Assembly: GCA_032717465.1 (NCBI GenBank)
Contig: CM064690.1
Coordinates: 25,477,653 to 25,541,652 of the forward strand
Reading direction: 5' to 3'
Length of the DNA: 64,000 nt
From: Coenobita brevimanus
Lineage: Eukaryota; Arthropoda; Malacostraca; Decapoda; Coenobitidae
Shown here: positions 1 to 10,477 of the stretch, piece by piece
Position numbering within the stretch: position 1 is the stretch's first letter
Layout of the letters: each line of letters begins with the position of its first letter
Notes under the pieces: model-generated
Database searches by the model: none
What the model was told of the DNA's origin: nothing
The model's input: only the letters and a program-made list of their open reading frames with translations
Made by a program: the position numbers and the translations under genes

Positions 1-414
1 AAAACCACAAGAATTAAATTATTTTTACTCAACAGTTTTAGTTGAAGCTTCCTTCTGTGAATAATAGAATATTTTCTTACCAGTTACAAAAGTAATGTAG
101 GGTTACTTGAGTTCTGATCCCACCAATAAGCTGTGAGTTAAATTTGTTATGCATTTCACCTTGCAAGCGAAATCTGGCTCACCGTGGGTCAGTTTGGCTA
201 GCATCTTACAGAACTGGCTGGCATGTTAGCCATTTTTGTCCCAGTGTTACGCTGCCTTTATAATTTTTAATAAGTAGTGAATGGCGTTTAAATATCGGTC
301 TTTGTTTACAGTCGCAATAGTGCCAAAAACAGACAGCCCTCATCCTAGAACACTATTTTAGTACGGTACTGATTTGTCCTCATCAGTATTGGTTTATCAA
401 AACCTAGCCCAAAT
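1..414. other. Unannotated intergenic DNA
   Basis: AT-rich unique-looking sequence. I see no coding signal, RNA gene or repeat family member here. Confidence 0.5.
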
Positions 415-535
415 TATCTTAACCTATCATTTATTCTACCCTGCCCATATCTAACCTAATTTGTCTTAACCTAACTTTTCATAATTAACCTAATTTATCC
501 TAACCTGAGCTTGTTTAATCTACTTTATCCTAACA
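415..535 (+). repeat. Degenerate CCTAA-like interspersed motif cluster
   Basis: The pentamers CCTAA/AACCTA recur about ten times at irregular 12-20 bp spacing (for example ATCTAACCTAATTTGTC and TCTTAACCTAAC). CCTAA is the complement of the arthropod telomere repeat TTAGG. The motif is too diluted to be a functional telomere array, so an eroded interstitial array or simple compositional bias are both possible. Confidence 0.4.
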
Positions 536-696
536 TGGAAAACGATTTCTGTGGGAAAAACAGCATCACTCTGAGAGGGAGATGGGGATGTATATATGGG
601 TATCACGTAACTAGCACTTCACGAGAAACGTACAGTACAGGTTTACCTCGATATACAATACCCCTAGATGCGATACCCCGACTTAACAATGGGGGT

Positions 697-698
<2 letters not shown>

Positions 699-732
<34 letters not shown>

Positions 733-770
733 AGGAAGGAACCAAAGGCCTCGCCTAACGGTGGCCAAAC
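699..770 (-). repeat. Poly-T tract followed by a LINE B-like 3' end
   Basis: A 33-nt poly-T run is followed by GAAGGAACCAAAGGCC. The same 16-mer sits just inside the poly-T end of the LINE B copy at about 16.07 kb. This fits a severely 5'-truncated LINE B insertion on the minus strand with its poly-A tail. The shared stretch is short, so confidence is low. Confidence 0.35.
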
Positions 771-1673
771 CCTGGTTTAATGATGGGTTTTGCTTTTTTT
801 TTTTACTGATTTTGATATTTTGGACTGAAATTGTGTGCTTAGGTTAATTTATAAACTTTTTAGATTAATGTGTTTTAGCCATAGGTAGGGTGAACATTGT
901 CATTTTGGGGTACAGTTTACTAAGCTTGATTTTTTCCAGATTAATATCTGACGATTTTCAGATTTGTTGGTTTTAGTGTATTATTTGCAGGTGTTAGGCT
1001 TAGGTTAGCTTCTTTTATAGCTGTTAGGCCATTTAGATTTGCTTTAAGCATGTTTTTGGGCTCATTTGGGTTGATTTTGGATTGGGGGGGGGAATGCAAG
1101 GCTGAAAAACGCATCGTATTACATTACATGTTAAATCTACCCCGATATATGATACTCTGCCCTATGATGGGTTTTTACCTAACCAATTTCATCGTTACAC
1201 CAGGGTATATCTGTAGTGGTATCTTCTTTGGTGTGGGGAAGGATGAGTTGGCTAAACTGGGGTGGCTGTGGCATTTGGAGTAGGAAATGATGCAGGTCAA
1301 ATACAGTGCTGATAACACAGACAAACTGTCACTGCAACAAACAAGAAATCACCCGATATAGCGGATGTGGAATGTTATTCTGTATAAACGGTAGGTCAGC
1401 CTGTTTTGGGGTGAAAGTGGTCCTTCCAAAGACCACTGCCATCCCAATATAAAAAAATCACATGGAGTAATTTGGGTACCAATATCAAAAGTTAGTTCAG
1501 ATAGTGTCACCAAATGAGGGGAGAGACCCATATAGTTTTTTTTTCTTCTTCCTAAAAGGATTTCCTGGATACCCGATACCTTCATTTTTCCCAGATTCTC
1601 AGGGTTGGAATTGACCACTTGCAAAGTTTTGGACTACAAAGAAGTTCATTATATCTTATCTAACCACCTATTT
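771..1673. other. Intergenic DNA without recognised gene
   Basis: No coding signal. A phrase resembling CTCGATATACAATACCCC at 646-663 recurs in diverged form near 1140-1156 (CCCGATATATGATACTC) in the same orientation. It resembles subterminal sequence of pogo-type elements, but I could not define an element. Confidence 0.35.
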
Positions 1674-1830
1674 GTTGCTAGACACCTTTATCCAGTAAGG
1701 GGTGGCCACCAACAAATTGTCTTCACGTCATTCTGTCCTCTGACATTTGGTTGCCCTCCCACCAATGCACACACCTTTCCATCTCAACCTTTGTTTCCCC
1801 CTCATCTCCCCCTCCATCTCGCTCGCACAC
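1674..1830 (-). mobile_element. LINE A 3'-end fragment (old copy)
   Basis: On the minus strand this matches the 3' untranslated end of the LINE A copies. The aligned landmarks are the GTGGCCACC...AAGGGG tail hairpin, the 'protein-end' phrase around CTTCACGTCATTCTGTC, and the CTCCCTC-rich complement of the G-rich 3' segment. It is clearly more diverged than the copies at 7.7 and 13.5 kb. Confidence 0.6.
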
Positions 1831-1974
1831 ACTTTTCTAGTCAAGTTCTCCTTGACTGGTAATATTAAATATCGACATTGATAATAGGCCATTGATAGTA
1901 GGCCATATCAAGTAAGGTGTAGCGGCCTGGGATACACGTATAGGTGTCTGGAGTTCAACCGTGTGCATCATATG

Positions 1975-2100
1975 CTCCTTCTCCCTACGTGTCAAGTGGG
2001 GTTGGTGGAGGATTAGTGCCCCTCCCTGTAAAACAGTTAACTCTAAGCCTTGGCCACCCCGTTTGGGATACATGGCGTCTGGCAATAAAAATAAAAAAAT
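1975..2100 (+). mobile_element. SINE tail fragment (LINE A-type tail)
   Basis: The segment from CTACGTGTCAAGTGGGGTTG through GGCGTCTGGCAAT is almost identical to the tail of the 5S-derived SINE at 23.4 kb. The 5S head is not visible here, so this is a 5'-truncated copy. It ends in an A-rich (AATAAA-like) tail. Confidence 0.7.
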
Positions 2101-2358
2101 AATTTCGTAGTGTTAGCAGAAGTTATGTTGTTAAAAGATGAATGTCATTTGAAAATAGAGATATTTTTAAGTACAGCATAGGTCAATGTGCCTTTGTTTT
2201 ATTAATGAGGATGTGCTTTAAAAAAAAAGTCTTATCATGATTTATCGTATAAAGTATATTGAGTGAATGATAATGGGTCCAAGCAGGATATGTTTTTGTC
2301 TAAAGGGTTACTCTGTGAAGTTTAAAACAAGTTTGGAACCCATCTAAACTGGTACTGT

Positions 2359-2946
2359 CAGTGCTTCCCTAACACAGGTATTTGTTTCCGCACCAACCTC
2401 GCTTTAGGCAAATATCGCGTTAGAGGGACTCTTGAAAACCCGTATTTCCTTCCACACCCCTGCACAAAGTCCTTTTTTGCCCCCCTTGTGGTGTAAATTT
2501 TTTTTTAAACCCCCCAATTTAAACCTAAAAGCATTAATATGGTTATAAAAAATACATTAGGTTGATAGGACTTTTTTATTTATTGTACCTTATGTGAAGA
2601 GACTAGCAGACACATGTTGCTGGAGATGAGGTAGAGGGGGAGAACACAAGGCTGGCTGAGGAGAATGGTGTGGGTAGGAGTGGGCCAAGAGGGGAACACG
2701 GGAGGTGGGAGGGAGGTAGGGGGGTCCTGCTTGGTTGGGTGGCTGGGAGAGCGAGAAAGGCGAAGCATGACTGGCGGGCGATGACGTCAAGTAATGTGAG
2801 GAAACTCCCACCGCGTTACAGCCTGCCTGGTTCAAATTACCGTGTTATGCTAACAGTGCCTGTGTTAGAACGTTTATTTCCTTCCGTTAAATCGTGCTGC
2901 ATTAGAGCAATATCGCGCTACTGCAAACCGCGTTAGAGGAGGACTG
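2359..2946. mobile_element. Non-autonomous DNA transposon (MITE), about 588 bp, pogo/Tigger-like termini
   Basis: Imperfect terminal inverted repeats: the left end reads CAGTGCTTCCCTAACACAGG and the complement of the right end reads CAGTCCTCCTCTAACGCGG. Subterminal ATCGCGTTAGAGG / CTCTAACGCG motifs repeat inside each end. No transposase frame is present. The CAGT start and GCGG core resemble pogo/Tigger termini, but no clean TA duplication is visible, so the superfamily is tentative. Confidence 0.55.
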
Positions 2947-3238
2947 ACTCTAGTAATTTTACTTTGCTTGCTGCTTACCACAAGAAATAAGTATAAAGGG
3001 TAGTTTTGTGGGATGTGAAGATAAGTTAGAGTACAATATGCCCCACTGCAGCTGGCAACACAGCTAGTCCTGCTATAAATTCAAATTGATTGTGTTGGCT
3101 GTCTATCCCCTGGAGAGCAAGATGTTATTTCAGTAAGCCCAAGAGTTATGCAATCATTTCTTTCCTGCCTCTAAGCTAGTAGTACATTATACTAGACCCT
3201 CACTGTATCAAACCTTGACTTATGAAACCTACATTATT

Positions 3239-3241
<3 letters not shown>

Positions 3242-3285
<44 letters not shown>
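3242..3285. repeat. (GT)n microsatellite
   Basis: About 22 uninterrupted GT dinucleotides. It abuts a copy of the double-hairpin repeat family. Confidence 0.95.
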
Positions 3286-3286
<1 letters not shown>

Positions 3287-3288
3287 TT

Positions 3289-3400
3289 TGGATATGAAAC
3301 TAGTGGACTGCAGGCTGTAGTTGTCCTGTAGTGTACCAACTTCGTTATGGTGGATAGGGGAGAATACAGGGACATGCATACAATAGGGCACTGAAGCTGC
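3289..3400 (+). repeat. Double-hairpin repeat family, copy 1
   Basis: Contains the family core: ATATGAA, then AGTGGACTGCAGGCTG, then a CCTGTAGT complement arm, followed by GGATAGGGGAG. Related copies lie at 10.9, 12.5, 13.2, 22.3, 23.0, 23.8, 27.5 and 56.0-56.3 kb. Confidence 0.5.
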
Positions 3401-3715
3401 TCAGTTAAATCACTGACACTGTTTCAAGGCATCCTGGTCCACTAGTTTATTTAAGACACTGTTTCAATGCAACCTGGCCCACTAGTTTATTAAATACAGT
3501 ACAGTACAGTAATCAGTTATTCATATACTGTAGTCCAAATCCGTTCGTGTTCTGTATCTGTTCATTAGGCCTTGGCTATATTGTACCTGTAACCAGATTT
3601 ACTTGTCCGTAACCGTTCATAAAAGCCCCGGCTTTGGCAGACGGCCTGCGATTGGCAGAGTAAAAAAAATTCTTTCCATGGCTCACCAGCTTCTGTGTTC
3701 ACACATGAGTAATAG

Positions 3716-4035
3716 ACACTAACCCACAAGGTGAGTGAGAATGACTGAACAGATCCCAAATGTATGGTCAAACTCTCCCGGACACCCTGATCAATGGAAA
3801 CATACTCACAGCATGCGAGGAAATCAGACATAAACCACAAGCTGAGTGAGATTGGCTGTACTGGTCCCTACCAAATGTTGGAAATCCGCCGGCCGCCCCG
3901 ATCACCAATAACATTCCGGAAGTGCACGAGGAAGACAGAGTGTAACCCACAAGATGAGATAGAATGGCTTTTCGGGGCCCTACCATCTTGTCAAAATACT
4001 CCCAGCCTCCTGGATTAGTCAGAAACTCCCTGCCA
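3716..4035 (+). repeat. Tandem repeat, about 112 bp x 3, in the 5' part of the Tigger element
   Basis: The phrase ACCCACAAGGTGAGTGAGA recurs near 3723, 3835 and 3946 in diverged form, each followed by a GG...TGGTCCC/TCTCCCGGACACC-like stretch. The period is about 111-112 bp over roughly three units. Confidence 0.65.
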
Positions 4036-4410
4036 CACACGGCCATCCACTCCCTTATCGAATGGTCAGAGTCACATTGCCCTCTGGATTACTTGGCCAC
4101 TCCTTAGGCCAATGATGTATGGGGACCCAGTGTTTCTGCCACATTGCTACATTTGCCCAGCTGAGCAAAAAGGAGGGGACCCATGCGCTCGTGGGTCAGT
4201 GTGCCGCTTTATACTTGCATGCTCATAGCCAAGTTTGGGTAGAGACATGGCAATGCTGTACACTCCTGAGCACTACCACACCTCAGTTTCCGCTTTTGTC
4301 TCTCTGCACGTGGATGTGCGTGGCTGAGGTTAAACAATGGTAGCTTCCAATGTAGCAATTGTGGTGGTGCCCTGCCTTCTGCATGCCTCTGTGGTGTTCC
4401 CGTATGTGTG

Positions 4411-5960
4411 ATGATGGCCCCACCACCACCCGAGAAATGCAAGAGGAGAGTTTTGACCCTGGAGAAGATGCATATTGGCTAAGGTTGATACGGGCTGGTC
4501 AGCTTCATGTATTCCGCGTGAATGTGTCTTGCCCCACACAACCTTGTTTGATATCAAGAAATCACGGGAGAAGCTGTGTCAGTATGGACAGGACCATGGT
4601 GATACCTCTCAAAAAGGTGACCGGAAGGTGATGTCTCAGCCCTGCTATGCCATCATCGACCAGTTGACTTTGGTTTGGTTTCGCCAGCAACAGGGTGCCG
4701 GCATGCCTGTATGTGGGACCGAGTTAAAGGCTGCAGCTGAGAAGTTTGCTTGCCTGCACAACATGCACGACTTCAGGGCATCTGAGGGTTGGCTCAAACG
4801 GTTCAAACTTCGAATTGGACTTACTGACCGTAAGGCATGTGGCGAGGCTTTGGATGTGGTAGTAGAGGATGTTGAGCCATTTCGCCAGAATGTGCAGCGC
4901 CTGATCGAGAAGGAGGGCCTTGCTCTTGGTCAGGTGTACAGTGCTGACGAAACTGGCCTGTTCTTCCGCCATGCCCACCGACACCCTGGCAGAAGATATG
5001 GGGAAGACTGTGCCTGGTCGGATGTTGTCCAAACAATGTGTCTTGATGTTGTGCTGTGCCGATGCTGATGGGATGCACCGCCTCGAAGCCTTATTGTTGG
5101 ATGTACAAAACAGCCACATTGTCTCTCTGGATTGATGGATAACCTGCCTGTTGTGTGGTACCATTCTGTGAAGGCCTGGTTTACCGTAAACATCTTCAGC
5201 GATTGGTTCCTCAGTCACTTTGTCGTGGCAGTTATCCGTTATCAGACGGAGGAACTTGGAATCCCTCACAGCCAGGTTAAAGCTTTCCTGATCCTTGACA
5301 GTGCTCCTGCACATCTGTTGGAGAAAGGTTTGGTTGCTGGTGACGGGTAGATTAGGTGCTTGTTTCAGCCACCTAATATGATTGCCCTCATTCAACCAAT
5401 GGACCAGGATCTCGTGGCAGCCAAGAGATTGTATTGTCGGAGGTTCCTCGACGAGGTGATGGTAGTGCCTAAGAAGGGGTCCACACATGTGGGGAGTGGA
5501 CCTTGGAGAATCTGCACCATTACAACATCAAGTCTGAGATTTTCAACTTGGTCAGTGCTTGGAATGAAGTTTCCACCAAAACCTTGGAAAGTGGTTGGTC
5601 TCATCTCATTCAGGGATGCAAGGCTGTGCATGACTTAGAAGGATTTGACATGGACGATTTCCACCTTTGGCTACAAAACGCAGGTGAGGATGTGGACATC
5701 GACGACGTGAGGGATTGGCTGGACGATGACAGTTGTGATCCAGGTCATCAGACGTTGTCTGATAAGAAGATTGCTGTTGCTGTCTCTGCGGGACTGACAG
5801 AGGAAAGCGACGAGGACCAGGACCCTGACTCTGGCCAGCTCTCCATTCCATCACTACCTCATTTTGGTGCGCTGCGGGCCGGTGCTCAAATATGCTGAGC
5901 ACCCTCAGTGCGACAGGGAGTTGATGCCACTCAAGCTGACCGTGGATCTGCGTGCAGTCA
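4411..5960 (+). pseudogene. Tigger/Jerky-type DDE transposase pseudogene
   Basis: Recognised as a pogo/Tigger (Tc1/mariner superfamily) transposase; such enzymes cut and paste their own element at TA sites. The most likely start is the ATG at 4411 or 4414, because it opens a basic stretch (KCKRRVLTLEK) typical of the CENP-B-like helix-turn-helix N terminus. A frame change then occurs near 4480. Next come a second DNA-binding helix (PHTTLFDIKKSREKL) and a CENPB-type domain (WFRQQQG, LHNMHDFRASEGWLKRF). The catalytic core follows: SADETGLFF (first Asp, about 4942), LILDSAPAHL (second Asp, about 5295) and LIQPMDQDLVAAK (third Asp, about 5400). These lie in at least three different frames. Stops and frameshifts near 4480, 5040-5070, 5135, 5350 and 5500 break the gene, so it cannot make a full transposase. 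The acidic C-terminal part (5503-5898) remains open. Family assignment is firm; the exact ends are not. Confidence 0.8.
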
Positions 5961-6020
5961 GGGACGCTGTCATTTCTGAAAAAATTGCCACACCTACCGT
6001 CAGATGAAGACCAACTCTTT

Positions 6021-6620
6021 TAGTGTTGAGAATTACATTGCATATTGGAATGTGTGTTTTGATGTCAGAAAACGGCCAAAAGACCTCAGAACACTGCCAA
6101 AATTATGAGGGGGTAATGTGCATATTTGTTTGGTTCTGCATTTTTTTTTTTTTTTTCCCCTGAGTGTTTAGGTTTACATTGCATATTGCAGTGTGCATTT
6201 TGATGTCTAAAAACATCTGAGAGACCGCAGAACACTGCCAAAATTAGGAGTACCGGTACTGTACATATTGTTATGATTTTGTAATACTGTATATATAGAT
6301 ATTTTGTGGAGTGGGGACACTCACCATCTCACCATATCAGTGTAGTGCTGCTCTCAAGCGACCTCCCATTCCTTTCTTCCTTCTTTCTTTCCTTTATTCT
6401 TTCCTCTCTCAACTGCCTGCGGGGGACTTGACACTCTCTCTTCTGTCTTTCCTTCATTCTTTTCTCTTCCTTCTGCCTGTGGGTGATTCTACACTGAGTG
6501 ACAAGCCAAATGGTTTCCTGTACATCAGGAAACCAAGATTACCTATGTGTGTTTTGATGTCTAAAAACCACTGAAAGACCGCAGAACACTGCCAAAATCA
6601 GGAGGGGTACTGTACAGATA
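6021..6620 (+). repeat. Three-unit tandem repeat at the Tigger 3' side, split by a SINE
   Basis: Units at about 6021-6128, 6161-6270 and 6541-6620 share TTTTGATGTCTAAAAAC and CCGCAGAACACTGCCAAAAT. The third unit is separated from the second by the SINE at 6305-6536. Each unit ends in a GTACTGTACA-like phrase. Confidence 0.7.
6305..6536 (+). mobile_element. Composite SINE, 3'-truncated
   Basis: Starts with the shared SINE head (GGGGACACTCACCATCTCAC... GTAGTGCTGCTCTC), continues through a TTCCTTC-rich middle in two imperfect units (each ending CTGCCTGYGGGKGA), and ends in the central hairpin AAATGGTTTCCTG...CAGGAAACCA. It stops there, lacking any tail module. Confidence 0.7.
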
Positions 6621-6740
6621 GGTTGGGTATGGATATAGGTAGAGTATGGGTATGGTAGAGGATATTGTTCCGTAGCCGTTCATTGCCCATATCCAGTCAT
6701 GCCTTTGGCTCTATTATTATGGATAATCGGGGGATCACTA

Positions 6741-7659
6741 TATATTTTTGAGTATTTACTTCTCTGTTACTTCAGTGAGTTATAAAACTTTCACGTATTT
6801 ATCTCTTTCCATTCAGCATGTCAGATTGAATACCTTTCTTCTAAATTTAATCCGTCACGTCCCAACCACTTTCGCACCTCCAACACCCCCCCAGTCCTGA
6901 CCATTTTTGGACAAATTTTTTTTTTTGGCTAAAACCTCCGCTTTTGGTGAGAAACATCGAAAATTCATAGAGAAATTGCTTACCTGAGGTTTAAAATACT
7001 CGATACAGGTAGGAGTACCTCCTTACCTTACAGGGTTTTCTATCAGGCTGGCTGCAAAGAAAACGAGTTCTGTGGGAGGATAACTATTCCACACCACTCC
7101 TAAACGGTATTTATTTATTTATTTGGTACGAATTTAGATGTAGTATGAGAGTATATTGGTTTTCAAACAGTAATATAGGCGTTATAAGCATTGGTTCACT
7201 CACTAACTCATCACCATTCCTGACCTTCTTTTGCCACATTACCTGATCATCATTTCTGACTGTTTCTTCCTCTAATGCTATGTAAACTTTGTCCTCCACA
7301 TTGTCATCGATTGGGGAATCACTCTGGCCTTGAATGTCTTTATTGGCCAGGTCACTGGTAACAGGTGAATTGCTGAGACAATGGCGTGCGGGGGGGAGGG
7401 AGGTTATGCGGTGTAAGGCATTGTCCCTGCTTGGCATCTTGTAGAGGAATAGAGGAAGGTGCCCTGTGTATACGTACGAAAAACCAAGCGTGAAAATTGT
7501 GCAAATTAGGGACCTTGCAATTGCAAAACGTACCAGCACGTCGCCGGGACTGGCAAATGCAAAATGTTGCAATGTACCCATACATTGACAGGACGTCTCG
7601 GGTTAAACTTGTAGGCACTTATTTACTTTTTTATTTATTATTTATTTATTTATTTTAGT
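6741..7659. other. Unassigned sequence with one unrecognised open frame
   Basis: A 156-codon open frame lies on the minus strand at 7111-7581. Its middle is acidic (SDSPIDDNVEDKVY) and its N-terminal third is hydrophobic. I do not recognise a domain, and no start context or splice signal supports it, so it may be chance or an eroded transposon frame. TTTA-type simple repeats occur at 7110-7125 and 7630-7655. The latter directly borders the LINE A insertion. Confidence 0.3.
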
Positions 7660-7669
7660 ATCTAAACTG
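7660..7669. repeat. Target-site duplication, left (LINE A copy 1)
   Basis: ATCTAAACTG here is repeated exactly at 10468-10477, bracketing the LINE A insertion. Confidence 0.85.
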
Positions 7670-10467
7670 TCTGATGATAAGCAAGAAGTGGAAGGAGAAT
7701 ATAAGAGAGTATGGAACAGTGGGTGCAAGGATTGTATGGGTGAGGATGAAAGTAGGTATACAAGCATGGGCGATTGTATGTGTGTATGCTCCAACAGAGG
7801 ATCGAGTGGCAAGAGTGAAAGATGAGTTTTGGGCGAGAGTAGAAGCATGTATGGACAAGTTTGAGAGGAGCGAGAGAGTGCTGTTGATTGGAGACATGAA
7901 TGGCAAAGTCGGGAATGTACGAGTGGATGGAGTGGTTGGTCAGTGGGGTGTGCCAGCAGAAGTAGATGGGAATGGTAGTGCTTTGGTGGACATCTGTGCT
8001 GGTAAGGGGTTGGCAATAGCCAACACCTACTTTCGTCATAAGATGATCCACCGGTATACATGGAGAGTAATGAGGAGGATGGATGGTGAACTTGTTGAAC
8101 GAAAGGCAATGATAGACTACGTGTGTGTGGATGAGCGAATGAGAAGACAAGTGTTGGATGCAAGGGTGTGGAGAGGGTGGGGGAATGGAGTCTCGGACCA
8201 TCACTTAGTGATGGCCAAGGTAGAGCTGCAAAGAAAGTGGTTGAGGAGGCGAAGGGGAAGACAGGAGGAAACAGCTCCTGTGAGAAGAGTGGAGAAATTG
8301 CAAGATAGTGAGAAGAGGACAGAGTATAAGAGCATAGTGGAAGAAAGATTGGGAAGGTATGAGCTAGAGCAGATGGAAGGGGTGGAAGACGTATGTAAGA
8401 TATTCACGGAAGAGATAAGCTCAGCGTGTGTGGTGGTTTGTGGAGTGAGGAGGAGATGCAAGGGTGTGCAAGGGACAGCATGGTGGAATGATGAGGTGAA
8501 ACGAGCTGTGGAACAAAAGAATAAGGCATATGGTGAATGGTTGGCGAGTAGAGGTAGGGGAGAAGATGAGAGAGAAGAGAGAGGTATATGTGAGCAGGAG
8601 AAGGGAGGTTAAGAGACTGGTGAAGGAGAGTAAGAAGAAAGTGGATGAAGAGTTTGGGAGGAATCTGAGTGTGAAATGGAGGGAGAGTAAGAAATTGTTT
8701 TGGAAGGAGGTAAAGAAAGTAAGGATGTGTGAAAGGGAAATAGTAGGGGAGTGAAAGATAGGAATAATAGATTGTTGGTAGAGAGAGAGAGAAATTGAGG
8801 AGATGGAAGGAGCACTTTGAGGATTTGTTGAATGTAGAGAGTGAGAGCAGTGTGAGTATAAGTGGTTGGGGAATGGCTGGGAGAAGAAGAGATGAGAGGA
8901 GGGAGGAAGAGATCAGTAGGTCGGAAGTAGTGGAAGCGATGAAGAAGATTAAGCTGGGAAAGGCCCCAGGAATTGATGGAGTATGTGGTGAAATGCTTAG
9001 GTATGGGGGTGAGATTGTTGTGGAGTGGATATGGAAGTTGTGTAGATTGGCTTGGGAAGAGGGAAGGGTTCCAGAGGACTGGAAATCAGGTATAATTGTT
9101 CCTCTGTACAAAGGGAAAAGGGAGAGAGAAGTATGTGGTAACCATAGGGGTATTTGCCTTCTTAGTGTGACTGGTAAAATATATGGTAGAATACTCATTG
9201 ATAGGGTTAGGCATATGACAGAGGAGCTAGTTGGAGAAGAACAAGGGGGATTTAGGAAGGGAAAAGGGTGTGTAGATCAGATATTTGTTCTAAGATGTTT
9301 AGTGGAGAAGTATCTAGAGAAGGGAAGGAAAGTGTACGCTGCCTTCATGGACTTGGAGAAAGCTTATGACAGAATAGATAGGAAAGGTATGTGGAAGGTA
9401 TTAAGAATATATGGAGTGGAGGGAAATTGTTGAGTGCTGTGAAGAGTATGCAGGGAGCTAGGGCTACGGTGCGAGTGGATGGTGAGCTGAGTGAGTTCTT
9501 TGATCTCAATGTGGGACTGAAACAGGGGTGTGTAATGTCTCCATGGCTGTTTAATATATATATGGATGGGGTCGTAAAGGAGGTACAAGGTAGGGCAGTG
9601 GATGTGGGGGTGGCCCTAATGAATGAGGGTGAGATTTGGAAGCTTCCGGTGTTGCTGTTTGCCGATGATACAGTATTGTTGAGTGAAGATGAATGGGAGT
9701 TGCAAGGTTTGGTGAATGAATTTGGGACAGTGTGTAGGAGGAGGAAGCTGAAAGTTAATGTAAACAAAAGTAAAGTTATGGTGTTTGAGAGGAATGAAGT
9801 CACAGAGTGTGCAGTGAGGTTGGATGGTGAGGATATGGAGAATGTGAGTGCATTCAAGTACTTGGGTAGTGTGATGAGTAAGGATGGAACTTTGGGGGAT
9901 GAAGTGCGTGAAAGGGTACAGCAGGAAGGAAGGTGGTAGGCATGCTGAAAGCAGTGATGAGAAATAGGGAAGTGAGTAGGGAAGTTAAGAAGTCTCTGCA
10001 TGATGGTATTGTGATCCCTACCCTGGCGTATGGAAGCGAGGCGTGGACCTTGCAAGAGGGGAACAAGTCAAGAGTGAGAGCAGTGGAAATGAGTTACTTG
10101 AGAGGAGCATGTGGAGTGACATGGAGGGACAGGTTGACGAATGAAGAAGTGAAGGAACGTTGTGGGGTAGATGTGGATGTGGTTGAAAAGATTAGGAGAA
10201 ATACACTGAGGTGGTTTGGACATGTGGAGAGGATGGAGAGTGAAAGACTGACTAAGAGGGTGTATGTGGGTGAGGTGGAGGGAGGGAGAGGGAGGGGTAG
10301 ACCGAGGATGAGGTGGAGGGATGGAGTTGAGAGGTATATGAGGGAGGGGGGGGTGAGTTGGGGGGAGGGGAGTCAAATGGTGGGTGACAGAGTGACTTGG
10401 AGGCGTTTTGTCTGCGGCCACCCTTTGCGGGATTAGGGCGTCGGGCTATAGATAGATAGATAGATAG
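7670..10467 (+). mobile_element. RTE-like LINE family A, copy 1, 5'-truncated
   Basis: A 2.8-kb insertion bounded by an exact 10-bp duplication. The 5' end lies inside the endonuclease domain, so the usual N-terminal part is missing, as expected from incomplete reverse transcription. The 3' end is not poly-A but (TAGA)n, preceded by a short hairpin (CCCTTTGCGGG) and GGCGTCGGGC. A microsatellite-like tail and a single EN-RT polyprotein are typical of RTE-group LINEs. Confidence 0.85.
7674..10436 (+). pseudogene. LINE A endonuclease-reverse transcriptase polyprotein, frameshifted
   Basis: The polyprotein nicks target DNA and copies the LINE RNA into it. The first segment (7674-8612) holds the C-terminal two thirds of an APE-type endonuclease: VCVYAPTED, the GDMNGKVG motif, the Tyr-Thr-Trp region, IDYVCVDERM and SDHHLVMAKV. 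The reverse transcriptase follows in shifted frames: APGIDGV (about 8968), FMDLEKAYDRID (A box, about 9346), GLKQGCVMSPWLFNIYMD (B box, about 9518) and FADDTVLLSE (C box, about 9658). The C-terminal domain has LRWFGHVERM and the GRGRGRPRMRW motif, ending at 10436. Catalytic residues are intact. Compared with the copy at 13.5 kb, the breaks are mostly single-base deletions (near 8740, 8785, 9423 and 9925), several in short G or A runs. The frame therefore looks only recently broken, or the breaks may be assembly errors. Confidence 0.85.
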
Positions 10468-10477
10468 ATCTAAACTG
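10468..10477. repeat. Target-site duplication, right (LINE A copy 1)
   Basis: Exact second copy of ATCTAAACTG, directly after the (TAGA)n tail. Confidence 0.85.

Larger units (their letters stand above)
3528..6740 (+). mobile_element. Decayed pogo/Tigger-family DNA transposon
   Basis: The element holds a broken transposase frame (4411-5960) between two blocks of tandem repeats. The right end reads GGGGGATCACTA followed by TA. Its complement (TAGTGATCCCCCGATTATCC) is typical of pogo/Tigger termini. The left end is placed at TA-CTGTAGTCCAAATCC on weaker grounds. A composite SINE (6305-6536) has inserted into the 3' repeat block. Length of about 3.2 kb is plausible for an old full-length Tigger-like element. 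Confidence 0.6.
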
